Shown: piece by piece, positions 9,046-17,467 of the stretch
Position numbering within the stretch: the stretch's first letter is position 1
How the letters are laid out: every line of letters starts with the position of its first letter
DNA from: Teredinibacter purpureus
GTDB taxonomy: Bacteria; Pseudomonadota; Gammaproteobacteria; Pseudomonadales; Cellvibrionaceae
NCBI RefSeq assembly: GCF_014217335.1
Contig: NZ_CP060092.1
Coordinates: 4,495,501 to 4,559,500 of the forward strand
Direction: 5' to 3'
DNA: 64,000 nucleotides
Notes under the pieces: model-generated
Told to the model about the DNA's origin: nothing
Database searches by the model: none
What the model saw: only the letters and a program-made list of their open reading frames with translations
Translations under genes and position numbers: made by a program

Positions 9046-9483
9046 TTAAAACAAAACCCTAACCACCTCGGCTTCATTAAGTATATATAAATTTTTCCCT
9101 ACGCTTTCAGTCGAGCGTATAAACTCCATCAAAGCCTCTCCTTCACCAGAGTCTCTCTTCACAAACTCCAGCGTTCTGCTAATGCTACATTTTTTTATAA
9201 TGCCATTAGCCACAGTAACCAAATGATCCTTCGAGTATTTAGAGCTACTTAATTCAATATATCCAACCAAAAATGGGTGGCTCTGCAGTGTCCTATCAAA
9301 ATCCAAAAACACAGCTTCTATACCTACTTTTTTCGGCAAACTAATCAACCGTTCTCTCACATCGACTTCACATGTCTGTAGAACGGGAACTCTCACAACA
9401 ACATCTTTAGTTGCGCATGCAGCTGAAGAAAAAACAACTGCAAATAAAGTCAATATGTGAAATTTAATGTTATTATTTTTCAT
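9046..9483 (-). CDS. Candidate immunity lipoprotein of orphan toxin module T5
   Basis: A 145-residue protein not recognised by family. The N-terminus (MKNNNIKFHILTLFAVVF then SSAAC) is a lipoprotein signal with the lipobox Cys at residue 23, so the mature protein should face the periplasm. The open frame extends to an ATG at 9498, but the ATG at 9483 gives the better signal peptide. It starts 18 bp after the stop of the toxin-like frame 9502-9948, the position expected for a cognate immunity gene in an Rhs locus. The immunity role is inferred from position only. Confidence 0.6.
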   Translation of the reverse strand: MKNNNIKFHILTLFAVVFSSAACATKDVVVRVPVLQTCEVDVRERLISLPKKVGIEAVFLDFDRTLQSHPFLVGYIELSSSKYSKDHLVTVANGIIKKCSISRTLEFVKRDSGEGEALMEFIRSTESVGKNLYILNEAEVVRVLF

Positions 9484-9501
9484 AAATATGTCTCTCAATT
9501 G

Positions 9502-9948
9502 CTATCGCTGATCAAAAGGCACGCTGTCAGAGCGTACGACAACACCAACATCATCGACTGAAAATACTCTTTCACTATAAGTATTTACATATTCCGTACC
9601 ACTCCTACAACAGATCGTCTCAATAGTCCTAACAAAGCTTCCATCCGCAGTAGTTAAATTAACATTTAATTCATATGACGCATGATACTCAGTGCTTGTA
9701 GTCGTCAACTCCATGACATCAGTATATTTAATATAAGCGGCATCATTGGCAATGACTGAGCCTGCGTCTACCAAATAAGATAACGGCGATAATTTTTTAA
9801 CTATTTTTCCCGCAGTCAGAAGGGTAGGAGCCCCTTCATTTATCAATCGTCCATATCTAACTCGCTCCGCGTACTCAGTCTCAGTACGTTTATTTCCAGT
9901 GGGATCACCTAAAGATCGTCTTGTAGTAACAAGCTGTCTCTTATGTGC
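9502..9948 (-). pseudogene. Orphan Rhs toxin tip T5 (no start codon, displaced module)
   Basis: The reading frame opens at the boundary motif GCACATAAG (9948-9940), translated AHK, 6 bp after the stop of the preceding immunity candidate, and runs 148 codons (AHKRQLVTTRRSLGDP to DSVPFDQR). The same AHK/AQK boundary marks where the rhs core ends in the two core-bearing copies in this window. A displaced rhs tip has no start codon of its own and is expressed only if recombined behind a core. There is an internal ATG at 9846. The toxic activity is not recognised; the central part has a valine-rich, beta-strand-like pattern. Confidence 0.6.
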
Positions 9949-9954
9949 AGGAGG

Positions 9955-10380
9955 CTACTTAAGGTTAACAAGTACATCGGGGTTAGATTTAGCCATGAAA
10001 GCAGACAAACCCAAAAAACAATAGCTTGGATAGAGTCCAAAATTTAAGGAACCTCCCCCCTTTTTGTATACCATAATTCGGTAATCACTATTTGCTTTGC
10101 CAAAACTTAGGGTATTGATATTTTTGTATGGAAGCACAGTATTAACAAAACCATCGCCAACCCTAACTCCATCGCCACCAAATGAAAATTCTTTTTCACT
10201 GCGCAATCTGAGAGAAGACAAAATACCGGATGTGTTTTCTCTGGTTAAAACATAATAGTTTTCTGTTCCATTACACTGAATTTCTGAGTAATTAGAGTCG
10301 CGGTATTCGTGAGTCAACAAAATAGCCGGAGTAACAAGTAGTAATACCGCAAAAATAATTATTATTGTTTTAAGTTTCAC
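9955..10380 (-). CDS. Candidate membrane-anchored immunity protein of module T4
   Basis: A 141-residue protein with a GTG start that overlaps the stop codon of the toxin remnant 10377-10486 (GTGA), so the pair would be translationally coupled. The N-terminus (KLKTIIIIFAVLLLVTPAILL) is a signal anchor or uncleaved signal peptide, and the remainder would be periplasmic. It contains two cysteines that could pair (QCNG, SYCF). No family is recognised. The immunity role is inferred from its place directly behind a toxin tip and from the three similar pairs around it. Confidence 0.6.
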   Translation of the reverse strand: MKLKTIIIIFAVLLLVTPAILLTHEYRDSNYSEIQCNGTENYYVLTRENTSGILSSLRLRSEKEFSFGGDGVRVGDGFVNTVLPYKNINTLSFGKANSDYRIMVYKKGGGSLNFGLYPSYCFLGLSAFMAKSNPDVLVNLK

Positions 10381-10486
10381 TGTTTTATGCCCTGTAACTT
10401 AGATGCGATTTCATCTGGGCTAAACTGGCCATGACTACCACGTACATCAATCACTCCACCATAATTCAATGAATTAAATACAGAGC
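10377..10486 (-). pseudogene. C-terminal remnant of Rhs toxin tip T4
   Basis: The open frame begins abruptly at the edge of a RayT end repeat and reads GSVFNSLNYGG, then VIDVRGSHGQFSPDEIASKL, ending GIKQ and TGA. The stop overlaps the GTG of the following immunity candidate. The N-terminal part of the same module is probably the fragment at 11492-11547, on the other side of the RayT insertions. The toxin family is not recognised. Confidence 0.55.
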
Positions 10487-10672
10487 CACTTAACGTGGCT
10501 GTCCGATTATTTGACGTGGCTGTCCGATTATTTCGTCGCGCCTATGGCGTGATGGGTTTAATAAAAACCACAACTAAACTGATTTTTTTTCACTTAACGT
10601 GGCTGTCCGATTATTTCGTTCCCACCACTTAACGTGGCTGTCCGATTATTTCTTCGGTCCGATTATTTAGGT
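10487..10672 (+). repeat. Cluster of RayT right-end repeats
   Basis: The terminus acgtggctgtccgattattt occurs at about 10487-10512 and 10592-10617 and again at 10625-10651. A shortened form is at 10513-10534 and a remnant (tccgattattt) near 10658. A nearly full 88-bp right-end block covers about 10537-10617. This is a pile-up of element ends rather than a single insertion. Confidence 0.85.
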
Positions 10673-10676
10673 TGCT

Positions 10677-11299
10677 GGCAGGCCGTGAAAGAAAAGCTGG
10701 ACCAATGGCGCTTGGAACTCGCCAACATAAGTCGTTTCATGTGGGCTTTAAACGAACCCATTGCCCGCAGGGCAAATGCAGAAGACCACTGCACAGGTCG
10801 CTTTTGGGAAAGCCGGTTTAAATCACAGGCGTTACTGGATGAAAAAGCACTCGCCGCTTGCATGGCTTATGTCGATTTAAATCCTGTTCGAGCCAAAATG
10901 GCGACAACCCCAGAAAGCTCGGAACATACCTCTATAAAACGGCGTATTGAGGCCCTTAAAGCGGCTAACACTCAACCTTTAAAACTGGCTGAATTTGTAG
11001 GCAACCCAAGAGAACCCATGCCCCAAGGCTTACCCTTTCACCTGAAGGATTACATTCAGCTCGTGGACATAACAGGCAGAGCGATTCGAGAAAACAAACG
11101 TGGTTTTATCGACAACAACTTGCCACCCATTCTAGAGCGATTGAATATAACCAGCCGCGAATGGCTCACACTCACCACCCAATTCGAATCCACATTCAAA
11201 AGCTTAGTCGGCTGCAAAGCAAAACTCATGCTCGCTGCCAAAGTTCTAGGATTGAAAAGAAGACCGGCCTTCGCGAATTGCGAAGCCATTTTCCACTAA
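10677..11299 (+). pseudogene. 5'-truncated RayT transposase, copy B
   Basis: From ggcaggccgtg (10677) onward the sequence equals copy C (the AANTQPLKL form) to the stop codon and through the right-end block at 11404-11491. The first 118 or so codons, including the HUH histidines, are absent. The reading frame continues upstream into fused end-repeat sequence (ATG at 10634), but that start is fortuitous. The tyrosine is retained, but without the HUH motif the product cannot be catalytic. Confidence 0.9.
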
Positions 11300-11403
11300 C
11301 ACCCCATCCGGCAATAAACCCTACCTTTCTCGAACCTAGAGAGCGGCTAGACTCGTCTGAAATTCAGAAAAATCAAATATTTCACGCCAAAAACAAACAG
11401 TAA

Positions 11404-11491
11404 TGAAATAGCGCCTATGGCGTGATGGGTTTAATAAAAACCACAACTAAACTGATTGTTTTTCACTTAACGTGGCTGTCCGATTATTTGG
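11404..11491 (+). repeat. RayT element right-end block, copy B
   Basis: Same 88-bp block as 8711-8798. It abuts tgctgctcgcc, the interrupted toxin tip T4. Confidence 0.92.
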
Positions 11492-11547
11492 TGCTGCTCG
11501 CCTTCGGTCAGGTAACGCCACTCACCGCTGACAGTCCCCTTTTGTGC
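11492..11547 (-). pseudogene. N-terminal remnant of orphan Rhs tip T4
   Basis: Ten bases after the stop of the 177-residue immunity candidate, the boundary motif GCACAAAAGGG opens a frame reading AQKGTVSGEWRYLTEGEQ. It is then cut by the right end of RayT copy B, after which the frame soon stops. The first four residues (AQKG) equal those of the main tip T1, as expected for a displaced module that keeps a little core homology. Its C-terminal part is probably 10377-10486. Confidence 0.6.
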
Positions 11548-11556
11548 AGAAGAAAG

Positions 11557-12090
11557 TTAGTGGTTAAGTCCAAGCTGCTGAACAATACTCTTAGAAAGAA
11601 AATCATTTCTATCAACAATCTTCAAGTACTTATTATCATCAAACACAACCACAATCGGACGAGAATTCGGGATATAGTGAGTCCAAACATGAAAGCCATC
11701 ACCCAGAGTTAATTTATCAATTTTCATTTTAAACCCTCCTTTCTCATCCCTGCACAGCATACAATCCTCAACCTTCCCAGCATCTATAGATCCGTATAAA
11801 AACTGTCCACCTTTAAAATCACAATTAAAATATGACTCTAATCCAGTGGAATGGGTCACTAACGAAACCCCTTCTCGACCTTTCCTCATGCGAACCATGA
11901 AGCGGTTTGGTAGATAAATTGTTTTATCCCAAATACTTAATGGAATTAACTTTTCTAAATCCTCAGGTCCAATGTTTTTAAGGCGAACATTCTCTTCTTT
12001 AAACAAAGTATCAGATTCACAAGTATCAGAAAATGCTGCACTAGAAAATGCAAACATCAGTAACGTAGTCAATATTGTCATTGTTTTCAT
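11557..12090 (-). CDS. Candidate exported immunity protein of module T3
   Basis: A 177-residue protein with a Sec signal peptide (MKTMTILTTLLMFAFSSAAF, cleavage near SDT). The mature part has several cysteines (DTCES, YFNCDF, EDCMLCRDE) that could form disulphides in the periplasm. The frame extends to 12135, but the ATG at 12090 gives the signal peptide and avoids overlapping the toxin frame, which ends at 12111. It follows the tip T3 by 20 bp, the normal spacing for an rhs immunity gene. No known immunity family was recognised. Confidence 0.65.
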   Translation of the reverse strand: MKTMTILTTLLMFAFSSAAFSDTCESDTLFKEENVRLKNIGPEDLEKLIPLSIWDKTIYLPNRFMVRMRKGREGVSLVTHSTGLESYFNCDFKGGQFLYGSIDAGKVEDCMLCRDEKGGFKMKIDKLTLGDGFHVWTHYIPNSRPIVVVFDDNKYLKIVDRNDFLSKSIVQQLGLNH

Positions 12091-12110
12091 AACAACTAAC
12101 CTATACAAAA

Positions 12111-13177
12111 TTAAAATGGATCTCTGGCAAGCCATTGATCGCCATAGAATTGCAATACAGTCATATTCTTTGTAGATGCTCCATCACTTAAACCTTTCGC
12201 GGCACCTGCCAATCCTCCCGCCCGCTTTAACCAATTGTCTGCTTTAAACGCTCGATAAACTTTTAGATTAAGAGGGGCATACTCTTTGATAGCTTCAACG
12301 CTAGCATCACCGCCCATTAGCCCCATTAAAGATTTGCTATCAACATATGAATCACCCATAACTTTTATGTAGGCTTCCATATATGGTGCTGGCATAGAAG
12401 CCATTTCAGGAAACATATTTTTTAAAATTGCTATCCCCTCAGGAGAACTCAACAAGTCCGCAGCAAGAGCCATAGAGTTTTGGATATCAACACCATCTGC
12501 CCCAATACTCTTTATAAATTCCATTCGCTCAGACCGAGAAAGTAAGGGGGTATCCTTATGTGCAACCTCACCCTCCACAACCTCCAACGCCGACTTCAGC
12601 GTCGGATCTTCTACCAAATTTCCACTTGGCCCATTATCCGAAGCCAATAAGGGCTCGCCCTGTTCGTTAAAATACCCCGTAACGTTTCTACCAAACCTCC
12701 CCCCAGAAGCATCAACCACCGCATCGGCCCAGCCCTGGTCCACTTCACCAGTAGCCGAATCAACAAATGAATCAGACAAAAAGAAGGTTTGTGGAGAACC
12801 ATCGTCATAAGTCAGGGTGACATCATACCCGCTTGAAGATTCGCTATACACGTCATATATCGGCATCGCCCGTTGCATATCCGGTGGCACACGACACCCC
12901 ATATATCCACTCGGGTCGGTCATGTTTAGCGGATTGTTCCACACATACGAATAACGGTTCAAGCTGCCCAGTACTTCTGGCGCCTGTATGATCGGGTCGG
13001 CCTGAACAAACCTTGCCAGGTGGCTGTCGTAGATGCGCCCGTTCATGTGAATAATGTCGGCGCCATCAATCATTTCATGCCCAGTAAACCCGCGGGAGGT
13101 GATGGGCTTGGCGGCCTTGGCAAAACTGTTCAGTCCCCCTTCTTCTAACGCTGCCCAGTCGCTTGCATTTCTGCGCT
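12111..13177 (-). pseudogene. rhs core fragment with toxin tip T3
   Basis: The frame begins inside the rhs core (RRNASDWAALEEGGLNS) where RayT copy C cuts it at about 13177, and it has no native start; the ATG at 13073 is internal. The core hallmark GRIYDSHLARFVQADP and NRYSYVWNNPLNMTDPSG is present. About 614 bp of core (12564-13177) match the main rhs gene (15852-16465) with only two differences that I could find. After the AHK boundary at 12563 a different 150-residue tip starts (KDTPLLSRSERMEFIKSIG) and ends QWLARDPF. The tip function is unknown. The 614-bp homology would allow recombination that swaps T1 for T3. Confidence 0.8.
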
Positions 13178-14436
13178 AAAGTTTCTCGGACACCCACACC
13201 ACCGCTTGATCCAAGAAAAACAACGCTGTATATTAAAACAGCAAAAGTTAACTCAAGGAATGAGCCATGCCCCGCCCAAGGAAGCAACAAATCTCACTAG
13301 ATGCCACACCCTACTATCACTGCACATCTCGCTGTGTGCGCCGCGCGTTTCTTTGCGGCCTAGATGCGTTAACCGGTAACGACTACGAACACCGCCGACA
13401 GTGGGTTGAAGACCGTATTGTATTCCTGGGGGAAGTGTTTTGCATTGACATCTGTGCTTACGCCGTAATGAGTAATCACCACCATCTGGTATTGCATATT
13501 AATGCCGCAGAGGCTCACACGTTAAGCGATTTAGAGGTAGCCAAACGCTGGCACACCCTTTACAAAGGTACCCCCTTAACGCAAGCGTTTGTAAAAGGTG
13601 GGCCGTTAGATGACGCCCAGCGGCAGGCCGTGAAAGAAAAGCTGGACCAATGGCGCTTGGAACTCGCCAGCATAAGTCGTTTCATGTGGGCTTTAAACGA
13701 ACCCATTGCCCGCAGGGCAAATGCAGAAGACCACTGCACAGGTCGTTTTTGGGAAAGCCGGTTTAAATCACAGGCGTTACTGGATGAAAAAGCACTCGCC
13801 GCTTGCATGGCTTATGTCGATTTAAATCCTGTTCGAGCCAAAATGGCGACAACCCCAGAAAGCTCGGAACATACCTCTATAAAACGGCGTATTGAGGCCC
13901 TTAAAGCGGCTAACACTCAACCTTTAAAACTGGCTAAATTTGTAGGCAACCCAAGAGAACCCATGCCCCAAGGCTTACCCTTTCACCTGAAGGATTACAT
14001 TCAGCTCGTGGACATAACAGGCAGAGCGATTCGAGAAAACAAACGTGGTTTTATCGACAACAACTTGCCACCCATTCTAGAGCGATTGAATATAACCAGC
14101 CGCGAATGGCTCACACTCACCACCCAATTCGAATCCACATTCAAAAGCTTAGTCGGCTGCAAAGCAAAACTCATGCTCGCTGCCAAAGTTCTAGGATTGA
14201 AAAGAAGACCGGCCTTCGCGAATTGCGAAGCCATTTTCCACTAACACCCCATCCGGCAATAAACCCTACCTTTCTCGAACCTAGAGAGCGGCTAGACTCG
14301 TCTGAAATTCAGAAAAATCAAATATTTCACGCCAAAAACAAACAGTAATGAAATAGCGCCTATGGCGTGATGGGTTTAATAAAAACCACAACTAAACTGA
14401 TTGTTTTTCACTTAACGTGGCTGTCCGATTATTTGG
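13178..14436 (+). mobile_element. RayT-type element, copy C, complete
   Basis: The left end (aaagtttctcggacaccc, 13178 onward) is inserted in the rhs core and the right-end block is 14349-14436. The leader from 13185 to 13266 equals that of copy A without the ISL3 insertion. This is the only copy with both ends, an intact leader and an intact transposase gene, so it is the best candidate for an active element. Confidence 0.85.
13267..14244 (+). CDS. REP-associated Y1 (HUH) transposase, RayT-like, copy C
   Basis: A 325-residue protein, almost identical to copy A but with AANTQPLKL where copy A has VAHTHPSTQPLKL, and Lys for Glu in LAKFVG. The HUH histidines (NHHHLVLH, residues 70-77) and the catalytic Tyr183 in MAYVDLNPVRA are present. 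The leader is uninterrupted and an aaggaatgag ribosome-binding stretch precedes the ATG. By family knowledge such proteins cut and rejoin single-stranded DNA at small hairpins. Here the likely substrates are the hairpins in the 88-bp right-end block and the matching left end. Confidence 0.92.
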   Translation: MPRPRKQQISLDATPYYHCTSRCVRRAFLCGLDALTGNDYEHRRQWVEDRIVFLGEVFCIDICAYAVMSNHHHLVLHINAAEAHTLSDLEVAKRWHTLYKGTPLTQAFVKGGPLDDAQRQAVKEKLDQWRLELASISRFMWALNEPIARRANAEDHCTGRFWESRFKSQALLDEKALAACMAYVDLNPVRAKMATTPESSEHTSIKRRIEALKAANTQPLKLAKFVGNPREPMPQGLPFHLKDYIQLVDITGRAIRENKRGFIDNNLPPILERLNITSREWLTLTTQFESTFKSLVGCKAKLMLAAKVLGLKRRPAFANCEAIFH

Positions 14437-14824
14437 TTTTATCGACAACAACTTGCCACCCATTCTAGAGCGATTGAATATAACCAGCCGCGAATGGCTC
14501 ACACTCACCACCCAATTCGAATCCACATTCAAAAGCTTAGTCGGCTGCAAAGCAAAACTCATGCTCGCTGCCAAAGTTCTAGGATTGAAAAGAAGACCGG
14601 CCTTCGCGAATTGCGAAGCCATTTTCCACTAACACCCCATCCGGCAATAAACCCTACCTTTCTCGAACCTAGAGAGCGGCTAGACTCGTCTGAAATTCAG
14701 AAAAATCAAATATTTCACGCCAAAAACAAACAGTAATGAAATAGCGCCTATGGCGTGATGGGTTTAATAAAAACCACAACTAAACTGATTGTTTTTCACT
14801 TAACGTGGCTGTCCGATTATTTGG
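14437..14824 (+). pseudogene. RayT element copy D: 3' fragment fused to the end of copy C
   Basis: Directly after the gg that ends copy C, the sequence resumes inside the transposase gene (FIDNNLPPILERLN) and continues to the stop at 14630-14632 and through a second 88-bp right-end block (14737-14824). Only the last 65 or so codons are present. The junction shares two or three bases (tgg) between end and gene, so the exact breakpoint is ambiguous. Confidence 0.9.
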
Positions 14825-14915
14825 TGATGAAATAGCGCCTATGGCGTGATGGGTTTAATAAAAACCACAACTAAACTGATTGTTTTTCACTTAACGTGGC
14901 TGTCCGATTATTTGG
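14825..14915 (+). repeat. RayT element copy E: right-end block only
   Basis: A third right-end block (14828-14915) follows the end of copy D after three bases (tga shared). It is flanked on the right by tgctgctgcaag, the broken toxin tip T2. Confidence 0.9.
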
Positions 14916-15011
14916 TGCTGCTGCAAGCTCAACAGGGTTACTTTCGGCGAGGTGCTCATAAAAGCCTTCTAAATCTTTGAACTCGCCGTAAAGGGAGGTC
15001 TCCTTATGTGC
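14916..15011 (-). pseudogene. N-terminal remnant of orphan Rhs tip T2
   Basis: Thirty bases after the stop of the 84-residue immunity candidate, the boundary motif GCACATAAGGAGACC opens a frame reading AHKETSLYGEFKDLE then GFYEHLAESNPVELAAA. It is cut by the RayT right end at 14915. The C-terminal part and any cognate immunity gene are missing. The boundary residues AHK match tips T3 and T5. The peptide looks protein-coding (charged and helical) but is too short to assign. Confidence 0.5.
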
Positions 15012-15041
15012 ACAAAGTTGTCCTTTACTATTATTGTTGTC

Positions 15042-15296
15042 TCAGGTGTGGCTATCTGGTAATTCCAACTTATGCTTTACATCACAATCCGGTAATTTTT
15101 CACGTAGTTGCTTTATTCGCTGCAATTCCTTATAAATCCACTCTTTTCGGTCCTTTGTTGTTTCTAAACGAACACTGTCTTTCTCCATTGTTTGGACAAA
15201 ATCGTTTACGTATTTCGCACACGCGTCAGGCAATGAAAACGATGGAGAAGAATACAAAATAAAAACAGTAAAAAAATAGATCACGAAAATTTTCAT
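15042..15296 (-). CDS. Candidate exported immunity protein of module T1
   Basis: A small 84-residue protein with a Sec signal peptide (MKIFVIYFFTVFILYSSPSF, cleavage near SLP). The mature part is about 60 residues, helical and charged, with two cysteines (DACAKYV, LPDCDV). It begins 60 bp after the stop of the main rhs gene, which is the immunity position. No family was recognised. Its periplasmic location matches the three other immunity candidates in the island. Confidence 0.6.
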   Translation of the reverse strand: MKIFVIYFFTVFILYSSPSFSLPDACAKYVNDFVQTMEKDSVRLETTKDRKEWIYKELQRIKQLREKLPDCDVKHKLELPDSHT

Positions 15297-15356
15297 AAAT
15301 TATCCACAATAAAATTACACCAATTGCTCAATTGGGCAAGTCCATGTACAGGCTTT

Positions 15357-17396
15357 TTAATAACACTTATATTTTTCACAAGACTGACCACGTGACGAGC
15401 CCGGCTGAACACCCAAGGACTGCGCCCGCGTTCTGCTTAAAGTTTTCATTCCCGCCCCGGATTGATAAAATCGAAGTTCATTTTGATACCTTAAAGTTAC
15501 TCTCATATTGGGGAAAGCCCGAAGATAGATAGGATCACCAGAAACACTTATGTCAGCGGGTGAAAATATTGCAGTCGCCGTGTGGTGATGATGAATTACC
15601 TCAACGGTATAACCCGCTTGATAAACTTTGGTCGGATTAAACGTTACCCCATACGCATCATTAGTTGTCCCTACATCAGTCATAAAATATTGCCCATCAC
15701 TATTTTTAACAACAAATCCCATATATTCGTATTGGCCGTTTGTTTTATTGTATTCGTTTTGAACTACAGTATCTAACGCCCTCATTGCGCCTTCTTCCGT
15801 AGCAAACGGTATACTTGTATCAACAACTGGTTCAAATTTTCCCTTTTGTGCAACCTCACCCTCCACAACCTCCAACGCCGACTTCAGCGTCGGATCTTCC
15901 ACCAAATTTCCACTTGGCCCATTATCCGAAGCCAATAAGGGCTCGCCCTGTTCGTTAAAATACCCCGTAACGTTTCTACCAAACCTCCCCCCAGAAGCAT
16001 CAACCACCGCATCGGCCCAGCCCAGGTCCACTTCACCAGTAGCCGAATCAACAAATGAATCAGACAAAAAGAAGGTTTGTGGAGAACCATCGTCATAAGT
16101 CAGGGTGACATCATACCCGCTTGAAGATTCGCTATACACGTCATATATCGGCATCGCCCGTTGCATATCCGGTGGCACACGACACCCCATATATCCACTC
16201 GGGTCGGTCATGTTTAGCGGATTGTTCCACACATACGAATAACGGTTCAAGCTGCCCAGTACTTCTGGCGCCTGTATGATCGGGTCGGCCTGAACAAACC
16301 TTGCCAGGTGGCTGTCGTAGATGCGCCCGTTCATGTGAATAATGTCGGCGCCATCAATCATTTCATGCCCAGTAAACCCGCGGGAGGTGATGGGCTTGGC
16401 GGCCTTGGCAAAACTGTTCAGTCCCCCTTCTTCTAACGCTGCCCAGTCGCTTGCATTTCTGCGCTTACCCCAGGGGTCGAAGGCCATGCTCTGCACCGGC
16501 AGCCCGAACTGATCAACAATATGGGTGATAGACCCGAGGTGATCACGCAGCAGGAAGTGGAGCTGCTGGTCTTGTTCGGAGGTTTCGGTAAGATCCAGCG
16601 TGTGGGTGACTTGTGCAATGCCACCTATTGTCCGCTTCCACTCAACCGCATCGCTGTAATAGATTTTTTCTGTACCTCCCAGGTACAGGGTGGTGGTGGT
16701 TTTATTACCCGCAGTGGTATCGACCCGCTTAAAGCGCTGCCTGTCCGGACCATAGCTGAATTGCACCCTTCCGGCAGAGGTGCTGATTTGGCTTATCTGG
16801 TCTGCAAGGGTGTAGCTAAAGCTACGTTTAACTTCGTTATTTTCCCTTTCATATAGCAGATTACCGTTGTTGTCCTACCGGTAGCTAACATTGCCTATCG
16901 CCGTGACAGCATGGGGGCCGGCATCGTTGGCGGCGCTAGTGTTGCCTGTTCCGTAGCTGTATTGCGCGCCCCCGGCAACGTCTGTTTTGCTGAGGATGTT
17001 GCCAATGGCATTGTAGGTAACTTCCTGAGTTCCGCTCGCATCGCCGCTTAGTGTGTAGTACCGGAGACGATTGAGGTTATCGTATTGGAACTGCTCCTTA
17101 ATGTTTTGCGGCCTGTCTACGCGTTCTCCCCAGCCGGTTTCCTCCCGGTATACCACATTGCCCACTGTGCTCCAGCGCACATTCAGGTTTTGTATGGGAT
17201 TGCCAACGGCTGTGCCATAGAGGTTGCTGGCCGTTATATTTTCCACCCTGCCCGTTCGCGCATTGTAGGTGGCGTTGGTGGTTATCACGCCTTCACGTAA
17301 CACGGCTTGCGTTACATTACCACGGGCGTCGGTTTCCTGAATTTCATAGTAATGGCGAACGCCGTTTTTACCGGAAAATACGGAACCTAGACGGCA
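15357..17396 (-). pseudogene. Main rhs/YD-repeat gene, 5'-truncated with an amber codon, toxin tip T1
   Basis: One frame runs 680 codons from the 31-bp repeat to the stop at 15357. It carries YD-type repeats (DARGNVTQAVLREG, NARTGRVENI, YNAIGNILSK), then the rhs core (HLLRDHLGSITHIVDQFG, GRIYDSHLARFVQADP, NMTDPSG). An in-frame TAG at 16877-16875 replaces an expected Tyr in RYDNNGNLLYE, splitting the gene. The 5' part of a normal rhs gene (well over 1000 residues) is absent; the frame is closed by TAA at 17399-17397. After AQK at 15851-15843, tip T1 (164 residues) has a region resembling DUF4329/JAB-like domains (MGFVVKNSDGQYFMTD, VIHHHHTATAIFSPAD); this assignment is tentative. Confidence 0.8.
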
Positions 17397-17401
17397 TTAA
17401 A
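17371..17401. repeat. 31-bp direct repeat, right copy
   Basis: Matches 5094-5124 at 30 of 31 positions in the same orientation. On the minus strand it supplies the first codons of the truncated rhs frame. Confidence 0.9.
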
Positions 17402-17420
17402 GCTTTAGGTTTTTTGCTAT

Positions 17421-17450
17421 AAAAAAAGCGGCTTAATTGCCGCTTTTTTT
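17421..17450 (-). terminator. Terminator of the symporter gene
   Basis: A 12-bp stem (aaaaaaagcggc with gccgcttttttt) around a 6-nt loop, with A/T tracts on both sides, 18 bp after the symporter stop. It can work in both directions. Confidence 0.9.
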
Positions 17451-17467
17451 ATTTTGAATTTCCTACA

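Larger units (their letters stand above)
5125..17370. other. Accessory island: rhs toxin array riddled with mobile elements
   Basis: This 12.2 kb block lies between two near-identical 31-bp direct repeats. It separates the GH3-GH67 pair from the symporter, TIR gene and GH10 xylanase. It contains only transposase genes, end repeats, rhs core fragments and toxin/immunity modules, many of them truncated. No integrase is visible, so the mechanism of acquisition is open. A site-specific insertion that recreates the GH67 3' end, or recombination between short homologies, would both fit. Confidence 0.7.

Noticed and set aside
13075..13290. 71-codon minus-strand frame at the rhs/RayT junction
   Set aside because: It is in the wrong frame for the rhs core and spans the insertion junction; the true core frame is the one with GGLNSFAKAAKP.
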